From assembly GCA_001800005.1 (NCBI GenBank), contig MGUL01000055.1:1-5932 (forward strand): DNA of 5,932 bases, given 5' to 3'. Positions within the stretch are counted from its first letter, which is position 1; each line of letters opens with the position of its first letter. Of the stretch, positions 1 through 5,932 are shown piece after piece. The notes under the pieces are model-generated. The model was not told the DNA's origin and ran no database searches. It saw nothing but the letters and a program-made list of their open reading frames with translations. This DNA is from Elusimicrobia bacterium RBG_16_66_12 (lineage in GTDB: Bacteria > Elusimicrobiota > Elusimicrobia > UBA1565 > UBA9628). The translations under genes were made by a program, and so were the position numbers.

Positions 1-1
1 C

Positions 2-313
2 GATGAGACCCCGGCCGAGACCCCCGGCCCGCGCTGGGTCAAGAACGCTCCCGAGAGCGTCGGCTTTACGGCCTGGGTCGGACGCCAGGTCTCGCGCTGG
101 ACGAGCGCCGACGCCTCCGATTCCCGCAAGGCCTTCGACGGCGAGGAGCCGCGCGCCGCCTCGTCCTCCGCGACGGACGCCTCCGCCGCCGAGCACGCGC
201 GCGCCTCTGGCCTGCTCCAGGCCTCCGAGCGCGCCGACCTCATCATCAACGACAACTCCATTCCCACGCCGCAGGCCGCGCGCGAGGTGGGGAATATCCG
301 GCGGGCGCAGGCC
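2..313 (+). other. N-terminal low-complexity segment before the protease core
   Basis: Residues 1-104 are rich in Ala, Ser, Glu and Arg and show no recognisable domain. Toward the end, around residues 76-97, a more ordered stretch appears (LLQASERADLIINDNSIPTP). The first in-frame ATG is at base 314, but no convincing Shine-Dalgarno sequence sits at a suitable distance from it. Upstream codons carry the same G/C-ending bias as the rest, so this stretch is most likely translated and the real start lies before the window. It could be a linker after a signal peptide or after another upstream domain. Confidence 0.6.
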
Positions 314-3300
314 ATGCCGCTCTGGGTCAAGGTCGTGGCGCCGCTTTCGCTGGTCGCTGCGGGCGCGGCGGCCGCGGCCTACGGCGCGGCGCCCGTCCTG
401 ACCCTGGCCGTCGGGCTGATCGTCTCGGTCCTCGCGCACGAGGTCGCCCACATCGCGGTCCTGCGCAAGCTCGGCGACCACACCGCCGAGGAGGCGGGGA
501 CCCACAGCCTGAACCCTTTCAATCACATCGATCCGCTGAAGACCGTCATCCTCCCGGCGATCTCCCTGGCCGTCTCGAGCGCGATCCTGCCCTTCCCCCT
601 GCTCATCGGCGCGGGCAAGGCCGTGGACGCCGACTTCAACAACCTGCACGGCCCGTTCGGCGGCCCCCGCTCGGCGCGCAACGCCTTCTACGCCGCCGGC
701 GCCGGCCCGCTGACGAACCTCGTGCTGGCCGGGGTCGCCTTCGCGGCCGCAGCACTCCTGCCCGTCGGAGGCGTCGCGGCGGGCGTGGCCCTCGGCCTGG
801 CCAAGATGAACCTGGCCCTGACCGTCTTCAACCTGCTGCCGCTGCCGCAGCTCGACGGCGGCAAGATGATCGCCGGCATCCTGCCCGAGCGCTTCTACGC
901 GAAGTGGGTCTACAACCCGAAAGTCGAGAAGACCTACCAGGGGATGTTCCGGCGCCTGTACGAAGGCCCGACCGCGCTGCTGACCTTCATGACCGACAAG
1001 CTCGGCATCAAGAGCCAGAAGGCCTTGAACCGCGTCGCCAACGGCGTCACCTTCGGCGCGCTCGCCGCGTTCTACGCGGCCGCCTACGTCCACTTCTCGG
1101 TGGCCGTGCCGCTGCTGTTCCTGGCCCTGCCCTGCACCTACGACTACTGGTGCATCCGCGAGAAGGTCCGCTCCGAGGCCGCCGTCAACGACGTCATGCA
1201 GCTCTACAGCGAGTGGGCCGCCGTGATCGCCCAGATCGCCGAGGACAAGGGCATGGAGAGCGAGGTCAGCCTCTTCGAGGCCGAGCACGCGATGAAGAAC
1301 GCCCTGGAGACCTTGGTCGACGAGATGATGGCCAAGGAGGAGTTTCGCGCCCTCTCCAACGAGGACAAGCTCTCGGCGGTGATGAAGGCGTACCCGGACA
1401 AGGCGGCCGAGTTCCTTAAGGAAAAGGTCTTCACCGAGGCCGGCGACACGCTTGAGAAGGTCAAGGAGCTGCTGGCCGACCCGCGCAACGAGGCGTACAT
1501 GAACCGCCTGCGCAAGTGGTTCGAGGACCACAACATCTTCGAGCGCTGGGACAACCCGAAGTACGAGGGCAAGCTCAAGGAGGCCGTGAAGGCGGCCGGC
1601 AAGGAGAAGGGCAAGTCCGCCGGAGAGAGAGGCTTCGCCTCGGTCGGCGCGATGGCCGCCCTGGCGGTCATGGGCGGCGCGGCCGTCCTCTTCCCCGAAC
1701 TCGCGCATCTGGCCCCGGCCTGGCTGTCGGGCCTGGGCGTCCTCGGACTGATGGGGACCCTGTCATCCACGGGCGGCGGCGCGGCGAGCCCGCGGATGGC
1801 CCGCGTCACGCGAGACGACACGCTCTTGGGGGAGCAGCTCTCTCTGGAGTTCTTCGCGCCGATGACGGAAGAGGAGTACGACGCCCTCTTGGCCGCGCTG
1901 GCCCGGGACGGCCGGATCGCGGTCTTTCGAGACCTTCGTCCTTACCAGCGGGAAGCCTTCGCCGGTGCGAAGCTCCGTTTCATGAGCGCCGAGGACGCGG
2001 CCCGAGCGATGGAGATGCTGCGCGCGTCGCCGGCCGTGACTCGAGTGGGCGCCCCCTCCGCGGTCTTCGATCGGTTTCTCCAACGTCTCCCGCCCAACGG
2101 GGCGCAGCCGGCCGCGGCGTCCGCGCCCGTCGCCGGTTGGGCGGAAAAAATCCGCGCTCGCGCCGAGGGCCAGGGTCTTTCCGTCGAGGTCCGGTTCGAT
2201 GAGAACCTCTCTGTCGAGAACGTGATGCACCATGTCGGCGGCCATGCGAGCGCCGAGACGATGCACCCGAATGGACGCGGCGTCACCTCGACTATCCCCG
2301 CCGCGACCTTGGAGGAGGCGGCGGAGATCGCGCGCCACATGGCCGGCTTGGACGACGTCGAGACGGTCACCGTCGCGCCGTCCGTCGCCCTGCGCCTCGG
2401 CGCCGAGGTTCCTGTCGCCGCGCCGACCGCCGCTCCCGCCGACACGCCGGTCGATCCGCAGGCCGAGGCCCAAGCGAGGGCCGAGGCGGAGGCCGTCGAT
2501 CCGTCGCGCTGGCAGGGCAAGGTCCTCGGCCGCGAGGACGCGCACGCCGGCGACGTCGTCGTCGTCTTCAAGGCGGGCGCCCCTAAGCGCGCGGTGGCGC
2601 ACGTGCTGAATACCCTGCACGACCAGTTCGAGATCGTCGAGGAGAGCGACTACAACCGGCGCGTGAAGGCCCTTCGCCCCGACGCGGCCGCCGAGGTCGC
2701 GCGGACGATGGCGGGCCGCAAGTGGGTCGAGTCCGTCGGCGTCGCGCCCGAGGTCCGCGACCGCGTGCGCGCCGTGGCGCTTCCCGCCAAGGTCGTCACG
2801 CACGGCAAGGAGCACTACAGCGTCTCGGTCGTGCTGGTCAAGTTCCACGGCGAGACGGCCGCCGACGAGGTCAAGGCCGTCCTGGGCGGCCTCGGCGGCA
2901 AGAGGATATTTCGCCACGGCGACTACTACGCCCTCAACGCCGGCGACCTGAAGGACGCCGCGCAAGCCGCCGTGACGCTCTCCGAGAACGAGGCCGTGTC
3001 CGCCGTCGAGGTCCACCCCAACGCCGCCGCTCATCTCGAGGACCGGATGATCCAGCCGTACCCCGACGCCGCGGCCTACGACCCCGCCCAGAGCCTCTTC
3101 GTCCAGTTCAAACCCGGCACGGCGGAGGAGATGGCCAAGGAGTACGCCGCACTGCGCCGCCTGCGCCTCGTCTACGGCAAGTTCCGCGGCAAGGAAGGCC
3201 TGGCCCTCTTCGAGGTCCTCGGCGCCGCCGACGCGGCGGCGACGCGCCAGATCCTCGTCGACGAGACCCTCGACGAGGGTTCGATCGTCGCGGAGGTCCT

Positions 3301-5932
3301 TCCGTTCAAGGAGCAGCCCGGCGAGGCCGCCGTCGTCCCGTCCGAGGCCGCGAAGGCGAAGGCCGCCGCGCGCGCCGCCGAAGCCTCGGTCCAGGCCGAG
3401 GCCGAGAAGAACCCTCCGCGCCGCGACCCCGCCGCCGAGTGGTTGTCTTACCTTTCCACCCGGAAGATGGCTGACGGCACCACCCTCAACGACAAGCAGA
3501 TCAAGGCTTTGTCGACCTACCTGAAGCCCCTGGCCAGGAACCCCGCCGAGCCGCGCCCGCCCGTGGTCGCGCGCACCGAGGAGGTCAAGCGGCTGCTGCC
3601 GATCGTGACCTCCCCGCGCGGCATGCGCAACAGCGTGATCCTCGTCGGCGAGGCCGGCACCGGCAAGACCGCCGTCGCCGAGGGCCTGGCCGAGATGATC
3701 GAGGACGCCGAGCACGCCGGGGCCAAGGACTCCGAGGCCTTCCTGCAGTTCCAGCGCCTGAAGGGCCGTTGGCTCGTCGAGCTCGACATCAATAAGATCC
3801 TCACCGCCGAGGACCCCGTCGGGACCCTGTCGGCGGTCCTCGACCTGCTGCCGCGCTTCAACGACCCCAGCCCCTCCCGCGGCAACGAGGTCATCGTGCT
3901 GATGGACGAGATCCAGAAGTTCTTCCTGGACAACAACGGCCAGAAGATCGCCAACGTGCTGAAGGGCCCGCTGCGCGACGGCAAGATCTCGGTCATCGCG
4001 ACGACGACCCGCAAGGAGTACAAGGAGTACATCGAAAAGGACGACGCCTTCCGGCGGCGCTTCGAGAAAATCGACGTGGAGGAGCCGACCGTCGAGCAGA
4101 CGATCACCATCCTTCGAGCTCTGAAGGGCTATCTGGAGAAGATCCACGACGCGCTGATCCCGGACGACTCGCTGACGGCCGCCGCGAAGCTCGCCGACCA
4201 GTTCGACAAGACGAACTTCAACCCGGACAAGGCGATCAAGGCCGTCCAGGACGGCGCCGAGCTCGCCCGCCCCGACAACCTGCGCGCGGCGATCACCCTT
4301 GACGTCCGCGAGACCTGGAACCAGTTGGTCGTCGCGGTCAACGAGGCGCGCCAGACCCTGGTGGACAAGGGCATCGCGTCGACCTTGGCCCTGCCCATCG
4401 AGGCCTACAACCGCATCGCCGGCCTGATCCAGAAGGCCGAGGCGCTCTACGCCGAGCGCGAGGCCGTCGCGGACGGCAAGGGCCAGGTCACGGTCGACGT
4501 CGTCAAGCGCGTGATCGCCCAGAAGACGGGCATCGGTTCCGGCCAGCTCAACATGGGCGAGGAGGACGCGGCGCGCTTCAACGAGATGGAGAAGAGCGTC
4601 GGCGAGCGCGTGGTCAACCAGCAGCCCGCGCTGACGGCCATCGCCAACGCCATCCGCCGCAACAAGGCGGGCCTCTCGAACCCCAGCCGGCCGATGGGGA
4701 AGTTCCTCTTGACCGGCCCCACCGGCGTGGGCAAGACCTACCTCGCCAAGGAGCTGGCGCGCTTCCTGTTCAAGGACCCCGAGGCGATGATCCGCATGGA
4801 CATGTCCGAGTACATGGAGGAGCACACCGCCCAGCGCCTGACGGGATCTCCTCCCGGCTACGTCGGCTACGGCGAGGGCGGCCAGCTGACCGAGGCCGTG
4901 CGCAAGAAGCCCTACTCGGTCATCCTGTTCGACGAGGTCGAGAAGGCGCACCCGAAGGTCTTCGACGTGCTGCTCCAGATCCTGGACGACGGCCGCCTGA
5001 CCGACGGCGAGGGCCGCACGATCGACTTCAAGAACACCGTGATCATCATGACCTCCAACGCCGGCATGGGCACCGTCGACGGCGAGAAGTACGCCCGGAT
5101 GCTCGAGGCCGTCGAGAAGCACAACGAGTCGGCCGAGCTGCGCGCCAAGAACACCGCCGAGATCGAGGCCGCGTGGGACAAGGAGATCGACGAGGCCGTC
5201 AACGAGAGCCTGAAGTCCCGTTTCCGCCCCGAGTTCCTGAACCGCCTCGACGAGGACCCCCGCTCCAAGAACAAGTGGATCCGCGTCAACCGCCTGCGCC
5301 GGCAGGACATCACCAAGATCGCGCAGCTGCAGGTCAAGGAGTTCAAGGACCTGCTGATCGACCGCCACGACACGGAGCTGCAGATCGACCCGTCGGTCAT
5401 CGACTTCCTGTCCGTCGAGGGGTTCTCGCCGCTCTACGGCGCGCGCCCGATGACCGCGGCCATCGAGAAGCACATCGTCGACCCGATGGCGAAGTGGATC
5501 CTGGACGAGGCGGCGCAGGGACGCAAGAGCGTGCGCGGCGGCCTCATCAAGATCAAGGCCGAGGGCGGCACGATCGTTTTCGCGGCCGAAACGAAGCCTA
5601 TGAAGACACTCGACCGCTCCGCGGTCGAGGGCGCTTCGCGCCAGGCCGCCGCCGAGGTCTTCGCGCTCATCGAGCGCCTGGTCGGCGAGGGCGAGGAGCC
5701 CTCCGAGGGGCTCTTCGACAAGATCCTGCGCGCGGCGCGGCCGAAGGCGCCCTCCGCGCCCGCCGCGCCCGTCGTCTCACGGGCCTTCTTCGCTCCGGGT
5801 TCGTCCCTGGCCCTGCCGCCGTCGGCGCGGACCGTCGCCGCGCTGCACAACAAGCCGAAGGCCGCCGACGCGCAGGTGCGCGCCGAGATCAAGACCGTGG
5901 CCGAGTCCGTGGAGAAGGCCGGGTGGGACGCC
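2..5932 (+). CDS. Giant fusion protein: M50 site-2 protease, propeptide-like repeats and ClpB/ClpC-type double AAA+ ATPase (partial at both ends)
   Basis: The frame beginning at base 2 has no stop codon through the last base, giving 1977 residues with both termini outside the window. Codons end overwhelmingly in G or C throughout, which supports one continuous gene. The visible order is a low-complexity N-terminal segment, an M50 site-2 protease membrane core, helical and hydrophobic segments, five propeptide-like modules, an Ala-rich linker, two Hsp100-type AAA+ modules and a Pro/Ala-rich tail. Protease motifs (HEVAH 146-150, LDGG 284-287) and both ATPase sites (GEAGTGKT 1216-1223, GPTGVGKT 1572-1579) look intact, so the product should be active rather than a pseudogene. 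Neither AAA+ Hsp100 proteins nor site-2 proteases normally occur joined like this. The likely role is membrane-linked, ATP-driven protein unfolding coupled to intramembrane proteolysis, but this is inferred from the domains only. I do not recognise a named gene. Confidence 0.93.
314..898 (+). other. M50-family site-2 protease (intramembrane zinc metalloprotease) domain
   Basis: Residues 105-299 form a hydrophobic multi-helix core with the canonical site-2 protease signatures in the right order. HEVAH (146-150) supplies the two zinc-binding histidines and the catalytic glutamate at the end of a membrane helix. SLNPFNHIDPLKT (169-181) matches the conserved 'LNP..HIDP.GT' stretch seen in many bacterial family members. 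GAGPLTN (233-239) matches the 'GP..N' motif. NLLPLPQLDGGK (277-288) provides the third zinc ligand, Asp285. Known members cut transmembrane substrates, for example anti-sigma factors, within the bilayer. No PDZ domain is visible in or next to this core, so substrate access may be controlled by the rest of the chain. The domain is complete and no catalytic residue is missing. Confidence 0.9.
899..1621 (+). other. Membrane segment followed by a charged alpha-helical region of unknown function
   Basis: Residues 300-347 are mixed polar. Residues 348-380 are strongly hydrophobic and likely form one or two membrane helices (GVTFGALAAFYAAAYVHF, then SVAVPLLFLALP). A stretch with two cysteines follows (Cys378 and Cys384). 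These are the only cysteines I find in the whole visible protein. From about 388 to 540 the sequence is rich in Glu, Lys, Ala and Leu and reads as a run of amphipathic helices, with pieces such as VFTEAGDTLEKVKELLADP and LRKWFEDHNIFERW. I recognise no family. It may be a cytosolic helical spacer or an oligomerisation region. Confidence 0.55.
1631..1768 (+). other. Second hydrophobic pair, probable membrane hairpin
   Basis: Residues 544-589 hold two hydrophobic runs, ASVGAMAALAVMGGAAVLF and LAPAWLSGLGVLGLMGTL, separated by a short loop. They are flanked by a Lys-rich stretch on the N-terminal side (GKEKGKSAGERG) and by Arg-containing polar sequence on the other side. This looks like a two-helix membrane hairpin. 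If so, the protease core and the later AAA+ modules are tethered to the same membrane. The helices are short and Ala/Gly-rich, so a buried soluble hairpin is possible. Confidence 0.5.
1832..2065 (+). repeat. Propeptide/I9-like module 1
   Basis: Residues 611-688 follow the pattern strand-helix-strand-strand-helix-strand. A first strand (LSLEFF) is followed by a helix (EEEYDALLAALARD), a middle strand (AKLRFM), a second helix (AEDAARAMEMLRASP) and a closing strand (VTRVGAP). This is the order of the ferredoxin-like fold of subtilase propeptides and I9-type inhibitors. It is the most divergent of the five modules, and with module 2 it has clearly more A/T-ending codons than the rest of the gene. 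Assignment rests on pattern only. Confidence 0.45.
2180..2389 (+). repeat. Propeptide/I9-like module 2
   Basis: Residues 727-796 repeat the same secondary-structure order. They contain an opening strand (LSVEVRF), a first helix (SVENVMHHVGG), a middle strand (GVTSTIPA), a second helix (LEEAAEIARHMAGL) and a closing strand (VETVTVAPSV). The ending 'V..V.VAP' is shared with module 3, which ends VESVGVAPEV. A Pro/Ala-rich, acidic linker (about residues 800-835) separates it from the next module. Confidence 0.5.
2552..2755 (+). repeat. Propeptide/I9-like module 3
   Basis: Residues 851-918 open with DVVVVFKAG, very like the 'VxVxFKxG' start of subtilase (fervidolysin-type) propeptides. They continue with a helix (KRAVAHVLNTLHDQ), a strand pair (FEIVEES and RRVKALRP), a second helix (AAAEVARTMAGRK) and a closing strand (VESVGVAPEV). 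In known propeptides this fold binds and chaperones or inhibits a protease. No subtilase domain is visible in the window, so a direct target is not obvious here. Confidence 0.6.
2813..3022 (+). repeat. Propeptide/I9-like module 4
   Basis: Residues 938-1007 repeat the pattern with an opening strand (SVVLVKFHG), a helix (AADEVKAVLGGLGG), a strand pair (KRIFRHG and YYALNAG), a second helix (DLKDAAQAAVTLSEN) and a closing strand (VSAVEVHPN). The end matches the 'V..VE..PN' close typical of such propeptides. A short linker of about 20 residues leads into module 5. Confidence 0.6.
3092..3307 (+). repeat. Propeptide/I9-like module 5
   Basis: Residues 1031-1102 open with SLFVQFKPGTAEEMAKEYAA, the clearest match to the 'VxFKPGxxxxx' start of subtilase propeptides. 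They then show a strand pair (LRLVYGKF and GLALFEVLG), a second helix (AADAAATRQILVDETL) and a closing strand (IVAEVLPF). After it comes an Ala/Glu-rich linker, about residues 1105-1145, with coiled or disordered character, leading to the AAA+ modules. Confidence 0.6.
3308..3499 (+). other. Ala/Glu-rich linker between the repeat array and the AAA+ modules
   Basis: Residues 1103-1166 are rich in Ala, Glu and Lys in the first 40 positions, with runs such as AAKAKAAARAAEASVQAEAE. They then become more ordered (WLSYLSTRKM) just before the first AAA+ module. In ClpA, ClpB and ClpC a folded N-domain of about 150 residues occupies this place. I see none here, so the propeptide-like modules sit where that substrate-receiving domain would be. 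Confidence 0.6.
3500..4270 (+). other. First AAA+ module (Hsp100 D1-like) with altered pore-loop region
   Basis: Residues 1167-1423 match the first ATPase module of ClpB/ClpC. Visible elements are Walker A GEAGTGKT (1216-1223), Walker B VIVLMDE (1297-1303), a sensor-1 threonine stretch ATTT (1333-1336) in the context seen in ClpB (ATTLDEY), an arginine-finger region FRRRFE (1350-1355) and the lid motif PDKAI (1408-1412). ATP binding and hydrolysis look possible. The segment after Walker A, where Hsp100 D1 modules carry the aromatic pore loop and the 'RGEFEERL' motif, reads LDINKILTAEDPVGTLSAVL (1261-1280) and lacks both. The D1 pore may therefore not grip substrate in the usual way. Confidence 0.88.
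4271..4486 (+). other. Middle region between the two AAA+ modules
   Basis: Residues 1424-1495 lie between the D1 lid and the D2 lead-in. They are mostly helical (WNQLVVAVNEARQTLVDKG; AYNRIAGLIQKAEALYAERE). The length is close to the short middle domain of ClpC and well below the long coiled-coil M-domain of ClpB. The sequence is not clearly homologous to either. In relatives this region controls motor activity and binds partner chaperones or adaptors. That role is not demonstrated here. Confidence 0.55.
4487..5590 (+). other. Second AAA+ module (Hsp100 D2), fully conserved
   Basis: Residues 1496-1863 are a textbook ClpB/ClpC second ATPase module. They include the lead-in VTVDVVKRVIAQKTGI, Walker A GPTGVGKT (1572-1579), MDMSEYMEEH, the pore loop GYVGY (1619-1623), Walker B VILFDE (1640-1645), sensor-1 Asn1686 in MTSNAG, the arginine finger Arg1748 in FRPEFLNRLDE, and sensor-2 GAR (1813-1815). 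These residues indicate working ATP hydrolysis and substrate threading. Between sensor 1 and the arginine finger the insert is about 50 residues, rather longer than usual and rich in charged residues. It carries no [IVL]G[FL] tripeptide of the kind ClpA, ClpC and ClpX use to dock onto ClpP. Confidence 0.93.
5591..5932 (+). other. C-terminal extension running out of the window
   Basis: Residues 1864-1977 follow the end of the AAA+ C-terminal domain, where ClpB and ClpC proteins normally stop within a few residues. The extension has a helical part (AAAEVFALIERLVGEGEE), a Pro/Ala linker (RPKAPSAPAAPVV), a short hydrophobic patch and another charged helix near the end (AQVRAEIKTVAESVEKAG). No stop codon appears, so at least one further region lies downstream. 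I do not recognise it. Confidence 0.7.

Noticed and set aside
314..316. ATG just before the protease core as the true gene start
   Set aside because: No ribosome binding site at a proper distance, and the codons upstream show the same coding bias in the same open frame.
3..401. Open + strand frame of 132 codons at the left edge
   Set aside because: It is out of frame with the protease-encoding frame and gives only Arg/Pro/Ser-rich sequence typical of a GC-rich shadow.
3253..3278. Palindromic stretch around CTCGTCGACGAG as an operator or hairpin
   Set aside because: It lies inside the coding frame (Leu-Val-Asp-Glu) and arises from repeated Asp, Glu, Val and Leu codons. Nothing nearby suggests a regulatory role.
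904..3474. Three further + strand open frames (904-1419, 1516-2202, 2722-3474)
   Set aside because: All overlap the domain-bearing frame and translate to Arg/Gly/Pro-rich low-complexity sequence with no recognisable motif.
2066..3499. A break or frameshift that would separate a protease gene from a Clp gene
   Set aside because: No stop, no restart signal and no change of frame are found between the two halves. The modules follow one another in a single frame. An assembly artefact cannot be fully excluded without reads.
1763..5473. Open antisense frame of 1236 codons on the - strand
   Set aside because: Its triplets are exactly in register with the sense codons, so it is broken only where the sense gene uses TTA, CTA or TCA, which this G/C-ending gene almost never does. 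It ends at the sense TCA codon at 1763. The translation is repetitive Leu/Asp/Gly/Arg/Val sequence with no domain.

Overview
The window is one uninterrupted protein-coding stretch on the + strand. The frame starting at base 2 stays open to the last base (1977 codons, no stop) and runs off both ends, so neither the real start nor the real stop is visible. Codons end in G or C almost everywhere. This strong third-position bias marks the frame as coding from end to end and explains why the other five frames show long shadow ORFs. I see no intergenic space, RNA gene, promoter, terminator, mobile element or CRISPR array.

The polypeptide is an unusual fusion. In order it contains: an Ala/Ser/Glu-rich N-terminal segment (residues 1-104); a multi-pass membrane domain with every hallmark of an M50 site-2 protease (105-about 300; HEVAH at 146-150, LDGG at 284-287); another membrane segment and a charged helical region (about 300-540); a second hydrophobic pair (about 544-589); five consecutive modules of about 70-80 residues that resemble the propeptide or inhibitor-I9-like fold of subtilases (611-1102); an Ala-rich linker; two AAA+ modules of the Hsp100 ClpB/ClpC type (about 1167-1423 and 1496-1863); and a Pro/Ala-rich tail that continues beyond the window.

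The organism is a high-GC bacterium. The sequence alone does not fix the phylum. Very long multidomain proteins of this kind bring to mind poorly cultured lineages such as Elusimicrobiota or Omnitrophota, but that is only a guess.

A working model, which is inference, is a membrane-anchored machine. The Hsp100 motor would unfold or extract substrates. The propeptide-like modules would act as substrate-binding or inhibitory arms, taking the place of the usual Clp N-domain. The intramembrane metalloprotease would cut. The layout is analogous to FtsH (membrane anchor, AAA+ and metalloprotease in one chain) but is built from unrelated parts. The first AAA+ module has lost its usual pore-loop region, the second keeps its own, and no ClpP-docking tripeptide is seen. 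That fits a motor that does not feed ClpP.
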